Below, in pieces: positions 26,126-34,883 of a stretch of DNA of 64,000 bases. A model generated the notes under the pieces. It was not told the origin of the DNA. It saw only the letters and a list, made by a program, of their open reading frames with translations, and did no database searches. Numbering within the stretch: position 1 is the first letter of the stretch; each line of letters opens with the position of its first letter. Source of the DNA: Microbacterium marinilacus (GTDB lineage: Bacteria; Actinomycetota; Actinomycetes; Actinomycetales; Microbacteriaceae); NCBI RefSeq assembly GCF_019753765.1, contig NZ_JAIJZW010000011.1, positions 65,079 through 129,078 of the forward strand, written 5' to 3'. A program made the position numbers and the translations under genes.

Positions 26126-27082
26126 TCAGGCCTGGCAGGCCTCGACCTTGTCGGCCACCTCGGTGCACAGGTCGCGGATCAGGTCGTAGTACGCGTCGTC
26201 GACCGCGCCGAATCCGAACCAGCCCTCGCTCAGGAAGTCGTTCAGCTCGATGCCGGCGTCGGTGAGCGACTCCTGCGTGCTGTCGGCGAGCTCCGCCGTG
26301 AGCTGGTCCTTGACGTCCTGCGGGAGCGCTGCCTGCATCACGATCGGCGCGGCCGGGGCGAGCACGCGCTCGACCTCTACCAGGTCGCCCGACTCGATCA
26401 GCGGGTCGGCGTCGATGTCCTGCGCGAAGCCGACCTGGCACTCGGCGCCCTCGGCGACCTTCGCGGCGTTGAGGTCGTGCGACCCGCCCTCGGGCGCGAT
26501 GATGTTCTCGTCCGCCACCTCGACGCCGGCGCCGATGAGGCCGCCCATGGGGACGGCGAAGCCGGAGGTCGACGTGGGGTTGACGAAGCAGATCGGCTCG
26601 TCGGCGAAGTCGGCGAGGGTCTGGCCGTCCCACTCGGGGTTGGCGATCGCCACGGAGTAGTAGCCGGGCTCGGCGCCCTCCTCGGTGATCTGCGCGCCGA
26701 TCGGCTCGATCTCCGCGCCGGCCGCCTGCGACTGGTAGTAGGTGAAGGCGGAGATCTGGGCGACGTCGATCTGGCCGGAGGCGAGGCCCTGCACGACGGC
26801 GGTGTAGTCGGTGGCGGGGAAGAAGTCGACCTCCTTGCCGGTGATCTCGCCGATCCACTCGGCGATCGGCTCGGCGTCCTGGTCGGCGCCCTCGTGGTCG
26901 GGGAGGACCGCGAAGACGAGCGTGTTCTCGTCCTTCGCGAACGTGCCCTCGGACGACGCCTCGGCGGGCGCCTCGCTGCCGCCGGCGGCGGGCTCCTCCG
27001 CCGGAGACGAGCACGCCGCCAGGCCGAAGGCGAGTGTGAGACCTGCGGTGAGCGCGAGACCGCGCTTGATGGTGGACTGCAT
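26126..27082 (-). CDS. phnD: Phosphonate/phosphate-type ABC transporter substrate-binding lipoprotein
   Basis: A 318-residue extracytoplasmic binding protein. The lipoprotein signal is at residues 1-24, with the lipobox LAAC and a Pro/Ala/Glu/Ser-rich linker to about residue 50. The mature domain begins TLVFAVLPDHEGADQDAEPIAEWI, followed by DYTAVVQGLASGQIDVAQISAFTYYQ, the usual PhnD layout. GGAAGG precedes the ATG. Upstream lie a possible -10 box (TATGGT, 27159-27154 on this strand) and two adjacent PHO-box-like units at 27198-27219, suggesting induction by phosphate starvation. Confidence 0.92.
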   Translation of the reverse strand: MQSTIKRGLALTAGLTLAFGLAACSSPAEEPAAGGSEAPAEASSEGTFAKDENTLVFAVLPDHEGADQDAEPIAEWIGEITGKEVDFFPATDYTAVVQGLASGQIDVAQISAFTYYQSQAAGAEIEPIGAQITEEGAEPGYYSVAIANPEWDGQTLADFADEPICFVNPTSTSGFAVPMGGLIGAGVEVADENIIAPEGGSHDLNAAKVAEGAECQVGFAQDIDADPLIESGDLVEVERVLAPAAPIVMQAALPQDVKDQLTAELADSTQESLTDAGIELNDFLSEGWFGFGAVDDAYYDLIRDLCTEVADKVEACQA

Positions 27083-27197
27083 GGGGACCTTCCGAGTGAG
27101 GGGTGCAGGAGACGTCGGCGCGACGGACAGGGTGAAGTGCGCCCGACGCAGGAACCATAGGAAGGCGCGGATGCGCCGGGGTGGCGGCGGTCTTTCC

Positions 27198-27219
27198 CGC
27201 GGGTGAACGCCCGGTGACG
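27198..27219 (-). promoter_or_regulatory. Candidate PHO box upstream of phnD
   Basis: Read on the minus strand, two 11-base units stand side by side: CGTCACCGGGC then GTTCACCCGCG. They fit the direct-repeat pattern of actinobacterial PhoP sites (GTTCACC-type units at 11-base spacing), the second better than the first. They lie about 40-60 bases upstream of the TATGGT hexamer at 27154-27159. PhoP activation of the phn operon in low phosphate would be the consequence. Confidence 0.5.
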
Positions 27220-27221
27220 GG

Positions 27222-27291
27222 TCGGTGCCCCCACCCGGTTCTGCGCACCGACGTCCGACTCGGTGCCCGCCATCCGGCTCTGTGCACGACG
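27222..27291. repeat. Imperfect 32-base direct repeat between phnD and the peptide ABC operon
   Basis: 27222-27253 and 27260-27291 each begin TCGGTGCCC and continue with CCGG-TCTG-GCAC and GACG. By eye about 26 positions agree once a one-base shift is allowed. The starts are 38 bp apart. The pair lies in the gap between the start of phnD and the end of the next gene. I see no gene in this gap; its remaining content is the phn promoter. Confidence 0.45.
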
Positions 27292-27350
27292 AAGGAGGTG
27301 ATGGGGCTGGTGCAGCTCGGTATCGCCGTTCGGGCGGGGCGGGGCGTCGG

Positions 27351-28160
27351 CTACTCGGAGGTGGGGTCGATCACGGGGATCGACGCCAGCAGTCGCCGAG
27401 TGTAGGCGTGCTGCGGCCGCAGCAGCACGTCGTCGGTCGGCCCATGCTCGACCAGCGACCCGTCCTTCATCACCGCGACCGCGTCGCACAGGCTCTGCAC
27501 GACGCCGACGTCGTGCGAGACCAGCACCAGGGTGAGGCCGTCGCGGCGGCGCAGGTCCGCCAGCAGCCGGAGGATCTGCGCGCGCACCGTCACGTCGAGC
27601 GCCGACAGCGGCTCGTCCCCGACCAGCACGCGCGGCCGGTGGGCGATGGCACGCGCGAGCGCGATGCGCTGCCGCTGGCCCCCGGAGAACTCGTGCGGGT
27701 GCCGGGACGCCATCGCGGGCTCGAGCCCCACGTCCTCGAGAACCTCGCGCACCCGCGCCGAGCGGTCGCCCTCGATGCCGAGCGCCCACAGCGGCTCCGC
27801 GACGATCTGCTCGACGCTCATCCGCGGATCGAGAGACGCGTACGGATCCTGGAACACGACGCCGGTCTGCCGCCGCAGCCAGTGCAGCGACCGCGCCCGG
27901 GCGCCGGCGTCCACCGGCCTCCCGGCGAACTCGACCGTGCCCTCGGTCGGGCGGTCGAGGCCCAGCAGCAGACGGATCAGCGTCGACTTGCCCGAACCGG
28001 ACTCGCCGATCACGCCGAGCGCCGACCCTTCGGCGACGTCGAGGTCGGTGGGGGCGAGCGCGACGTTCTCGCGGCGCGGCGAGAAGGGCGTCTCGCGCGG
28101 CAGCGCGTACCGGCGGCTCAGGCCGCGGGCGCGGATGATCGGCGAGCTCTTCTCGGTCAT
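27351..28160 (-). CDS. Peptide-type ABC transporter ATP-binding protein (DppF/OppF-like)
   Basis: A 269-residue ATPase. Walker A is GESGSGKST, the Q-loop is [16 protein letters not shown] (typical of the OppF/DppF subfamily), the signature is [15 protein letters not shown], Walker B is VLVGDEP and the H-loop is in LVSHDVGVV. The final [12 protein letters not shown] motif is that of oligopeptide ATPases. The ATG at 28160 overlaps the preceding ATPase stop by four bases. It is the last gene of a six-gene operon that begins with the hydrolase at 33437. Confidence 0.92.
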   Translation of the reverse strand: MTEKSSPIIRARGLSRRYALPRETPFSPRRENVALAPTDLDVAEGSALGVIGESGSGKSTLIRLLLGLDRPTEGTVEFAGRPVDAGARARSLHWLRRQTGVVFQDPYASLDPRMSVEQIVAEPLWALGIEGDRSARVREVLEDVGLEPAMASRHPHEFSGGQRQRIALARAIAHRPRVLVGDEPLSALDVTVRAQILRLLADLRRRDGLTLVLVSHDVGVVQSLCDAVAVMKDGSLVEHGPTDDVLLRPQHAYTRRLLASIPVIDPTSE

Positions 28161-28972
28161 GTCGTCGCCCCGCTCTCCGGACCGGCCGTAGGCGCCGGGG
28201 GAGACCACAGCGTCGCGGTCGCGTCGCGCAGCAGCCCCTGCGTCACGGGATGGGCGGGCGCGGTGAGCAGGCGGGACACGGGCCCGTCCTCGACCACCCG
28301 TCCGTGCTCGAGCACCACGCCGTGCGTGGCGACCTGCGACAGCACCGCGAGGTCGTGGGTGATGAACACCAGCGACATCCCCGCGTCGGACACGAGCCCC
28401 CGCAGCAGCTCCAGGATCTCGGCCTGGATCGTCACGTCGAGCGCGGTCGTCGGCTCGTCGGCGATGAGGAGGCGCGGCTCACAGGCGAGCGCCATCGCGA
28501 TGGCGACCCGCTGCCGCTGGCCGCCGGAGAGCTGGTGCGGATAGCGGCGCACGAGGGACTCCGGGTCGGGGAGGCGCACCCGGCGGGCCTCGGACACCGC
28601 GACGCGGCGCGCCTCCGCGCGGCCGACGTCGTGATGGATGCGCACCGACTCGGCGATCTGCCGCCCGACCGTACGGATCGGGTTGAGAGCCGTCTGCGGC
28701 TCCTGGAACACCATGCCGATCTCGTCGCCGCGCAGCCTCGCGAGCTCCCGGTCGGGCAGGCCGATCAGCTCCCGGCCGTTCCAGCGGATGCTGCCGTGCG
28801 CGGTCGCGCCGTCCGGCAGCAGCCCCAGGACCGCCAGGGCCGTCAGCGACTTCCCCGAGCCCGACTCGCCGATGAGGCCGAGCCGAGCGCCGTCGGGCAC
28901 GGCGAACGACACCCCGTCGACGAGCGTCCGCCCGTCGATGCGCACGACCAGCCCCTCCACCTCGAGCGTCAT
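28157..28972 (-). CDS. Peptide-type ABC transporter ATP-binding protein (DppD/OppD-like)
   Basis: A 271-residue ATPase partner of the preceding protein. Walker A is GESGSGKSL, the Q-loop segment is [17 protein letters not shown] (OppD-type), the signature is [15 protein letters not shown], Walker B is LLIADEP and the H-loop is in FITHDLAVL. The usual cysteine-rich C-terminal extension of OppD iron-sulfur members is missing, and the chain ends soon after HPVTQGLL. It overlaps both neighbours by four bases. Confidence 0.92.
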   Translation of the reverse strand: MTLEVEGLVVRIDGRTLVDGVSFAVPDGARLGLIGESGSGKSLTALAVLGLLPDGATAHGSIRWNGRELIGLPDRELARLRGDEIGMVFQEPQTALNPIRTVGRQIAESVRIHHDVGRAEARRVAVSEARRVRLPDPESLVRRYPHQLSGGQRQRVAIAMALACEPRLLIADEPTTALDVTIQAEILELLRGLVSDAGMSLVFITHDLAVLSQVATHGVVLEHGRVVEDGPVSRLLTAPAHPVTQGLLRDATATLWSPPAPTAGPESGATT

Positions 28973-29886
28973 GCGATTACTCCGGGGGCGGTGTGCGGGA
29001 TCCCCCGGCGGCCCCGCCCCTGCAGCGTGGGGTCGGTCGCCTCGCGCAGCGCGTCGCCCAGCAGGTTCAGCGCGAGCACCGTCAGCGTGATCGCCAGGCC
29101 CGGCCACACCACCGACAGGGGGTGCACCTGCAGGTACGGCTGCAGGTCGGCCAGCAGCAGGCCCCACGAGGGCTCGGTGACCGAGGCGCCGAAGCCCAGG
29201 TACGACAGGCCGGCCTCGGCGAGCACCGCCACCGCCATCGACCAGGACAGCTGCACGATGAACACGGGAGCGACGTTCGGCAGCAGGTGGCGCCGCAGGC
29301 TCTGCACGGCCGTCAGCCCCGACGCGCGCGCGGCCAGCACGTAGTCGCTGGCGTTCACCCGGCGCAGCTCCGGGCGCGTCACGCGCGCGATGCTCACGCC
29401 GAAGCCGATGCCCACCGCCCAGACGACGACCCACAGGGACCCGCCCCAGACCGACGAGATCATCATCGCGATCAGCAGCACGGGGAAGGCGACCAGGATG
29501 TCGATCGCGACGGCCACCGACTCGCGCGTCCATCGCGGGGTGAGCGCCCCGAGCGCGGCGAGCAGCACGCCCACGGCCGTGGCGACGATCCCCGCGCCCA
29601 CGGCGACGAACACGGTCGTCTGCGCCCCCGCCATCAGCAGGCTGAGGATGTCGCGCCCCGTGCCGTCGGTGCCGAGCAGGTGCGGCCATCCCGGCATGCC
29701 CCAGCGTCCCGCGAGGTCGGTCGTCCGCGGGTCGAACGGCGTCCACGCGAGCGAGACCAGCGCCGTCACCGCGATGACGGCGGCGACGGCCAGGCCGAAG
29801 CGCCCGGCGGCGATGCGCCACAGCCGGGCGAGCGGGCCCGCCGGCTCGCCGACGTCTTCCGCCCTCGTCGCTGTCGCGTCGGCCAT
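28969..29886 (-). CDS. Peptide-type ABC transporter permease (DppC-like)
   Basis: A 305-residue membrane protein. A cytoplasmic N-terminus leads to a first helix (FGLAVAAVIAVTALVSLAW), then HLLGTDGTGRDILSLLMAG, which is the DppC signature. Five further helices follow, and the coupling loop is DYVLAARASGLTAVQSLRRHLLPN. It pairs with the DppB-like permease whose gene lies one base upstream. Confidence 0.92.
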   Translation of the reverse strand: MADATATRAEDVGEPAGPLARLWRIAAGRFGLAVAAVIAVTALVSLAWTPFDPRTTDLAGRWGMPGWPHLLGTDGTGRDILSLLMAGAQTTVFVAVGAGIVATAVGVLLAALGALTPRWTRESVAVAIDILVAFPVLLIAMMISSVWGGSLWVVVWAVGIGFGVSIARVTRPELRRVNASDYVLAARASGLTAVQSLRRHLLPNVAPVFIVQLSWSMAVAVLAEAGLSYLGFGASVTEPSWGLLLADLQPYLQVHPLSVVWPGLAITLTVLALNLLGDALREATDPTLQGRGRRGIPHTAPGVIA

Positions 29887-29887
29887 G

Positions 29888-30838
29888 TCAGCCCGCCTCC
29901 CGCTGCCGGGGATCGATGGCGTGATGCACCAGGTCGACGGCGAAGCCGATCAGCAGCACGAAGCCGGTCAGCACCAGGAGCTCGCCCTGCACCATCGCCA
30001 GATCGCGCGAGCCGACGTCGGACGCCAGCATCCGGCCGATGCCGGGCAGGTTGAAGACCCGCTCGATGACGACGGCTCCCACCACGGTGCCCGCGACCTG
30101 CAGCCCGAGGACGGTGACGATCGACAGGCCGACCGAGGGCAGTCCGTGCCGGATCAGCGCCTGCGTGCGCGTGAGCCCCTTCGCGGCGCCGGTGCGCACG
30201 AAGTCCTGTCCGATCGCCTGGAGCGTCGCGCTGCGGACGAACCGCAGCAGCATCGCGCCCTCGACCACGCCGATCGTGAGCGCCGGCAGCACCAGTGCGC
30301 GCAGCGCCTGATCGGGGGACGCCCACCCCGAGCGCGGGAACCCCTGCGCGGGCAGCCACCCCAGCACGACGGCGAAGACGACGACGAGCATCATGCCGGC
30401 CCACACGACCGGGACCGCAGCGAGCCCTTGGGCGAGCCCGCTGATCAGGGTGCCCGAGGCCCGGCCGCGCCGCAGGGCGGACAGCACGCCGAACGGCATG
30501 GCGATCAGCAGGGCGACGAGCATCGACAGCACGCCGAGGGGCACCGTCACCTGCGCCTTCTCCCACAGCTGGTCGGCGACCGGCGAGCCGGTGAGCAGCG
30601 ACGAGCCGAGGTCGCCGCGCACGATGCCCCCGAGCCAGCCCAGGTACTGCTGCCAGAGCGGAAGGTCCAGTCCCAGCTGCTCGCGGATCCGCGCCACCTG
30701 CGCGGCCGATCCCTGCGTGCCCGCGATCAGCTGCGCCACGTCGCCGGGCATGACCCGCAGCACCGCGAAGATGAGCGCGCTCGCCGCGAGCAGCCCCACC
30801 ACGAGGAGGGCGAGCCGCGTCAGCAGGTACTTGGCCAC
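29888..30838 (-). CDS. Peptide-type ABC transporter permease (DppB-like)
   Basis: A 316-residue membrane protein. The first helix begins at residue 5 (LLTRLALLVVGLLAASALIFAVLRVMPGD), the standard DppB start. LGLDLPLWQQYLGWLGGIVRGDLG is the conserved periplasmic segment, and the coupling loop is DFVRTGAAKGLTRTQALIRHGLP. The start codon is GTG. It follows the binding-protein gene by 30 bases on the same strand. Confidence 0.92.
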   Translation of the reverse strand: MAKYLLTRLALLVVGLLAASALIFAVLRVMPGDVAQLIAGTQGSAAQVARIREQLGLDLPLWQQYLGWLGGIVRGDLGSSLLTGSPVADQLWEKAQVTVPLGVLSMLVALLIAMPFGVLSALRRGRASGTLISGLAQGLAAVPVVWAGMMLVVVFAVVLGWLPAQGFPRSGWASPDQALRALVLPALTIGVVEGAMLLRFVRSATLQAIGQDFVRTGAAKGLTRTQALIRHGLPSVGLSIVTVLGLQVAGTVVGAVVIERVFNLPGIGRMLASDVGSRDLAMVQGELLVLTGFVLLIGFAVDLVHHAIDPRQREAG

Positions 30839-30868
30839 GGGCGGACCGGGGTCAGGGGATCGCCGGGG

Positions 30869-32398
30869 TCACTCGCCCGCGAGGGTCACGGACGACAGAT
30901 CGATGCGCGACGTCGTCGAGTCGACGGGGAAGCCCGACACGCCCTCGTACACCGCGGTGAGCTCGCCGGCCGAGTACAGCCAGTCGGCCGCATGGTCCTC
31001 CGACACGATGCGCGCCGCCTCGGCGAGCAGGGCGCTCGACTCGGCCTCGTCGATGGTCGTCATCGCCTCGGCGTACAGGTCCTGCACCTCGGCGTTGTCG
31101 TAGTCGAAGTAGTAGTCGGGGTTCGCCCAGTTCGAGAAGTCGCGCGGCTCGGCGTGCTCCACGAAGCTCAGCTCGTAGTCCTTGTTCTCGTACACGTCGT
31201 TCAGCCAGGTCGAGAACTCCACCGGGTTGACGCGCAGGTCGACGCCCACGTCGTGGAACGCCGAGACGAGGTACGCGGGCACCGTGGTGCCGTAGTGGTT
31301 CGAGATCGTGAGCGTGATCTTCAGGTCCTCCTGGCCGGCCTCGGCGAGCAGCTCCTTCGCGCGCTCGGGATCGAACGGGGCCACGTCCGACAGGTCCTCG
31401 TACCCCGGGTCGAGCTCGGGGATCGGGCCGTAGAGCGTCGAGCCGGTGCCGAGCGCCTGCACGAGGGCGTCGTGGTCGATCGCCAGTCGCAGCGCCTCGC
31501 GGACGCGGACGTCGTCGAGCGGCGGTGCCGCGTTGTTGAAGGCGAGCGTGCCCTCGGAGGTCGAGCGGCCGTCGGTGAGCGCGAAGCCGTTCACGCCGTC
31601 GAGCTGGGGGGCGAGGTCGGGCTCGACGCGGGTGAGGACGTCGAGGTCGCCGTCGAGCGCCGCGTTGACGGCGGCGGTGCGGTCGGGGATGTAGGAGAAC
31701 TCGACGGCGGCGACACCCGCCGCGTCGCCCCAGTAGTCCGCGAAGCGGGACAGCGAGATGGCGCTGCCCTGCGACCAGCTGTCGAGGGTGAACGGGCCGG
31801 TGCCGTTCGCGGCGGTCTTCAGATCGGTCTGGTCGCCCTCGTCGAAGACGAGTCCGGCGGGCCCGGTGAGCCAGAACAGCAGGTTCTGGTCGGGCTGGTC
31901 GAGCGTGAGCACGACCGTGCGGTCGTCGGGCGCCTCCACCGCCGTCACGTGCGCGAGGTCGCGGTGGCCGTTGAGGCTCTCGTCGTCGCGGACGGCGTCG
32001 AACGAGCTGACGACGTCCGACGCCGTGAGCTCGCCGCCGCCGTGGAACGTGACGCCCTCGGCGAGCGTGAAGGTGTAGGTGAGGCCGTCCTCGGAGATGT
32101 CGTACTCGGTGGCGAGGGAGGGCACGATCTCGTTGTCGGTCGTGCGGGTGACGAGTCCCTCGTAGACGTTGTCGATCAGCACCTGCTCGAGCGCGACGCC
32201 CGAGGTGCGGCGGATGTCGAGGTTCTCGGGCTCGAGCACCAGGCCCACACGCAGCGTGGCGTCGGGGTCGGCCTCGCCGGCGGACTCCGCCGGGGCGGGG
32301 GACGCGGCGCAGCCGGCGAGAGCCAGCAGGGCGACGGCCCCGATGCCGACCGCGACGGTTCGGGGCGACCGCGCACGGCGTGAGGTGAAGATCTGCAT
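30869..32398 (-). CDS. Family 5 extracellular substrate-binding lipoprotein of a peptide-type ABC transporter
   Basis: A 509-residue binding protein. The lipoprotein signal is at about residues 1-30, with the lipobox LAGC. The mature part begins TLRVGLVLEPENLDIRRTSG and includes VYEGLVTRTTDNEIVPSLATEYDISEDGLTYTFTLAEGVTFH, the family 5 hallmark. GAGAGGA lies upstream of the ATG. These proteins bind peptides, nickel, sugars or other compounds, so the cargo is open. The hydrolase upstream in the operon could act on the imported compound. Confidence 0.92.
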   Translation of the reverse strand: MQIFTSRRARSPRTVAVGIGAVALLALAGCAASPAPAESAGEADPDATLRVGLVLEPENLDIRRTSGVALEQVLIDNVYEGLVTRTTDNEIVPSLATEYDISEDGLTYTFTLAEGVTFHGGGELTASDVVSSFDAVRDDESLNGHRDLAHVTAVEAPDDRTVVLTLDQPDQNLLFWLTGPAGLVFDEGDQTDLKTAANGTGPFTLDSWSQGSAISLSRFADYWGDAAGVAAVEFSYIPDRTAAVNAALDGDLDVLTRVEPDLAPQLDGVNGFALTDGRSTSEGTLAFNNAAPPLDDVRVREALRLAIDHDALVQALGTGSTLYGPIPELDPGYEDLSDVAPFDPERAKELLAEAGQEDLKITLTISNHYGTTVPAYLVSAFHDVGVDLRVNPVEFSTWLNDVYENKDYELSFVEHAEPRDFSNWANPDYYFDYDNAEVQDLYAEAMTTIDEAESSALLAEAARIVSEDHAADWLYSAGELTAVYEGVSGFPVDSTTSRIDLSSVTLAGE

Positions 32399-32447
32399 GG
32401 GTGTCCTCTCGGAGGGGCGGCGCAAAGCGCGCCGGCGGGATCGGCCG

Positions 32448-33437
32448 TCAGCGGCCTTCCGCGGTCGGGGAGATGAGCGCGGCCAGGGCGACCGGTGCCG
32501 CCTCCTGGACGTTGTGGGGTGCGTCGATCGAGACGATCTCGGCGCGGGGCACCCGGCGCGCGAACTCGGCGGCGGCCTGCTCGTCGACGAAACCGCGCGC
32601 CGCGCGCACCAGCGTGATCGGCGCGGCGACCGCGGCGAGGTCCTCCCAGCCGGATCCATCGACCACGGGCGGGGCCGCGTCCGCCGCCGACAGACCCTGC
32701 TGCGCGATGCGGGCGAAGTGATGCTTCCACTCGACGGTGCCGGGCCCGTAGTCGCCGTCGTCGAGCACGCGGGTGTTGTGGAAGACGCCCCGACGAGCGT
32801 CCTCGAGCGCGCCGCCGAGCCCGAACGACAGGGCGCGTTGCACGGCGTCCTCGCGCGACGGGAAGGACGTCTGCTCGTAGAACCGCCGCAGCTGCGCCGA
32901 GCCGGCCCCGCCCGCGACCCCCGGCGTGATGTCGACGATCGTCAGCGACGCGACGAGGTCGGGACGACGGGCGGCGAGGGCGGCGGCGGTGAGACCGCCG
33001 AGGGAGTGGCCGACGAGGTGCACGGGCGCCTGCGCCCACTTCTCGAGGGCTTGGGCGGCGTCGGGGGCGAGGATGCGAGGCCGGTAGTCGGCGTCGCTGC
33101 GCCAGGAGGAGTCGCCGTGTCCCGGCAGGTCGACCGCGAGGGTGTCGGCGCCGATCGCGATCGCGGTGTTGTCCCAGGTGTGGGCGTTGAGGCCGGCGCC
33201 GTGCAGCAGCACGATGCCCGGCCGAGATCCGCCGCCGAATCGAAGCGCGCTGAGCGTCCGCCCGTCGTCGAGCGCGAGCGAGACCCTGGCGACCGGAGGC
33301 ACGGGACGGCCGAGCCGCGCCGCCTGTCCGGGCAGGTACGAGAACTCGTCGCCGTGCGGCGATGGCGGGGTGTTCTCTGTCACGGGATCGGGTGCTTCCT
33401 GGTCGGGGCCCGACGGCGCGGGCGGATCTGGGACCAT
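32448..33437 (-). CDS. Alpha/beta hydrolase
   Basis: A 329-residue soluble hydrolase. The oxyanion segment is VLLHGAGLNAHTWDN, the nucleophile elbow is VGHSLGGLTAAAL, and the C-terminal histidine is probably in SIDAPHNVQEAAP. The ATG at 33437 gives a proline-rich 45-residue lead; a GTG at 33383 is an alternative start closer to the conserved domain, and neither has a clear ribosome site. It is the first gene of the peptide-type ABC operon, suggesting that it cleaves the imported ester, amide or lactone. The substrate is unknown. Confidence 0.83.
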   Translation of the reverse strand: MVPDPPAPSGPDQEAPDPVTENTPPSPHGDEFSYLPGQAARLGRPVPPVARVSLALDDGRTLSALRFGGGSRPGIVLLHGAGLNAHTWDNTAIAIGADTLAVDLPGHGDSSWRSDADYRPRILAPDAAQALEKWAQAPVHLVGHSLGGLTAAALAARRPDLVASLTIVDITPGVAGGAGSAQLRRFYEQTSFPSREDAVQRALSFGLGGALEDARRGVFHNTRVLDDGDYGPGTVEWKHHFARIAQQGLSAADAAPPVVDGSGWEDLAAVAAPITLVRAARGFVDEQAAAEFARRVPRAEIVSIDAPHNVQEAAPVALAALISPTAEGR

Positions 33438-33469
33438 TGTGCCGCTGCGCGTCCCAGCCGAGGAAATCG

Positions 33470-33560
33470 CGGGACAAATAGCTCAGCTTAACTCTGAAAT
33501 ATCCAGCTATATGTAAGTAATATCGCGTGCTAGCTGTGCACATTGATTTTCGCCCCTTCC
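33470..33560. promoter_or_regulatory. AT-rich divergent promoter region
   Basis: This stretch is much more AT-rich than the rest of the window. It holds the inverted pair ATAGCT (33478-33483) and AGCTAT (33505-33510), plus GCTAGC at 33529-33534. The segment ATAGCTCAGCTTAACT partly matches AGTAGCTCAGATAAGT in the lrp/puo region at 1774-1789. It lies between the divergent hydrolase and CMD genes, so it probably holds the promoter of the ABC operon and a regulator site. Confidence 0.45.
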
Positions 33561-33597
33561 TCGATCGGTGCGGACCCCGGCTGGGTAGGGTGGCTGC

Positions 33598-34098
33598 ATG
33601 GGCCAGTCGAGGGTGCATCTGTCGAAGTCCGAGCCGACCGCGTACAAGGCGCTCGACGCGTTCTCGAGGGAGGTCGGCTCCATCGCCCACGCCAACGGCG
33701 TCGACGAGCGGCTGAAGGAGCTCGTCCTGCTGCACTGCTCGCAGCTCAACGGGTGCGCGTACTGCGCGCGCATCCACTCCGATCGCGCGCTCGCCGCGGG
33801 TGTCGGCGTCGACGACCTCACCCAGCTGCCGGCGTGGCGGGAGTCCGGCGTCTTCTCCGAGCGCGAGCGCGCCGCGCTCGAGCTCGCCGAGGCGTTCACC
33901 TTCATCCATCGGGGCGGCCTCCCGGACGACGTGTACGACCGCGTGGGTGCCGTGCTGACCGAGAAGGAGTACCTGGGGGTCAGCTGGCTGAGCGTGTCGA
34001 TCAACGCCTTCAACCGCGTGGTGATCGCCGGGCGTTACGCGGTGCCGCCGCGCGAGGCGGCCGCGGAGGCCACCGGCGCGGCCTCGGCGGGGGTGTGA
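33598..34098 (+). CDS. Carboxymuconolactone decarboxylase-family (AhpD-like) protein
   Basis: A 166-residue helical protein of the AhpD/CMD fold. The redox motif is Cys-x-x-Cys in NGCAYCARIHSDRALAAG, the pattern of alkylhydroperoxidase-like members and not of true decarboxylases, which lack the cysteines. It probably takes part in peroxide reduction or thiol exchange. TAGGGT lies six bases before the ATG. The phosphatase gene follows seven bases downstream and may be co-transcribed. Confidence 0.88.
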   Translation: MGQSRVHLSKSEPTAYKALDAFSREVGSIAHANGVDERLKELVLLHCSQLNGCAYCARIHSDRALAAGVGVDDLTQLPAWRESGVFSERERAALELAEAFTFIHRGGLPDDVYDRVGAVLTEKEYLGVSWLSVSINAFNRVVIAGRYAVPPREAAAEATGAASAGV

Positions 34099-34105
34099 TG
34101 CGGGC

Positions 34106-34819
34106 ATGAGCATCGTGCCGGGCGCGGTCAACTTCCGCGACGTGGGAGGCCTGCCCGCGGGGGCCGGCGTGACGCGGTCCGGCGTGCTCTACCGCTCCGG
34201 CAGCCTGGCGGGCATCGAGTCCACCGGCGCGGAGGCGTTCCGCGCACTCGGCGTGCGTCGCGTCGTCGATCTGCGCTCCGACGACGAGGTGTCGCGCGCG
34301 CCGAGCGGCGTGGAGGGCGTCGAGACGCTGCACGTGCCGCTGTTCCTCGGTTCGCTCGCCTCGTTCTTCCTCGAGGACCTCTCGCTCGCGCAGCTCTACG
34401 CCGCGCTGCTGGAGCGGTCGGGGGATCGGATCGTGACCGCGGTGCGCGGCATCCTGGGTGCTCAGCCGGTGGTGGTCCACTGCACCGTGGGCAAGGACCG
34501 CACCGGGATGACCGTCGCGCTCGCGCTTGCGGCGGCGGGGGTCGAGGAGGACGCCGTCGTGGACGACTACGCCCGCACGGAGTCGCTCCTGCCCGCGTGG
34601 CGCAACGAGAGCACGCTCGCTCGGATCCGATCGGCGTACCCGGGAGCGCGCCATCTCGAGGAGCTCGCCACCCGGTCGCCCGCCCCGGTCATGCGCGAGG
34701 TGCTGACGCTCGTCCGCGACGAGCACGGCTCGGCTGCCGGGTATCTGAGGTCCCACGGCCTGGGGGAGGACGAGCTCGCGCTGCTGCGCCGGAACCTGGT
34801 CGTCGAGGCGGCCGGCTGA
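34106..34819 (+). CDS. Tyrosine/serine protein phosphatase (PtpB-like)
   Basis: A 237-residue phosphatase. The start NFRDVGGLPAGAG and the active-site loop HCTVGKDRTGMT (Cys126, then five residues to Arg) define the PtpB/LipA-type group, which has an HCxxGKDRTG loop. RRVVDLRSDDEV is the conserved WPD-like region. The protein has no signal peptide, so it should be cytoplasmic, although the Mycobacterium relative is exported. Substrates could be phosphotyrosine, phosphoserine or phosphoinositides. Confidence 0.9.
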   Translation: MSIVPGAVNFRDVGGLPAGAGVTRSGVLYRSGSLAGIESTGAEAFRALGVRRVVDLRSDDEVSRAPSGVEGVETLHVPLFLGSLASFFLEDLSLAQLYAALLERSGDRIVTAVRGILGAQPVVVHCTVGKDRTGMTVALALAAAGVEEDAVVDDYARTESLLPAWRNESTLARIRSAYPGARHLEELATRSPAPVMREVLTLVRDEHGSAAGYLRSHGLGEDELALLRRNLVVEAAG

Positions 34820-34841
34820 AAGCCTCCTCCGTATTCTCGGG

Positions 34842-34860
34842 TGAGGTAAGGCAACCCTTC
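34842..34860. promoter_or_regulatory. Probable IdeR/DtxR iron box
   Basis: TGAGGTAAGGCAACCCTTC agrees with the DtxR/IdeR consensus TTAGGTTAGGCTAACCTAA at about 13 of 19 positions, including both GG and CC cores. It ends nine bases before a good -10 hexamer (TATGAT, 34869-34874), so a bound repressor would block RNA polymerase. The gene it controls encodes a siderophore-interacting domain, which fits iron repression. Confidence 0.7.
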
Positions 34861-34883
34861 GGTGGGCGTATGATGGGGGCATC

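Noticed and set aside
27301..27405. A 34-codon plus-strand frame after an excellent ribosome-site sequence (AAGGAGG)
   Set aside because: The spacing to the ATG is only two bases, the frame overlaps the end of the DppF-like gene on the other strand, and the product has no recognisable feature. A chance match is more likely.
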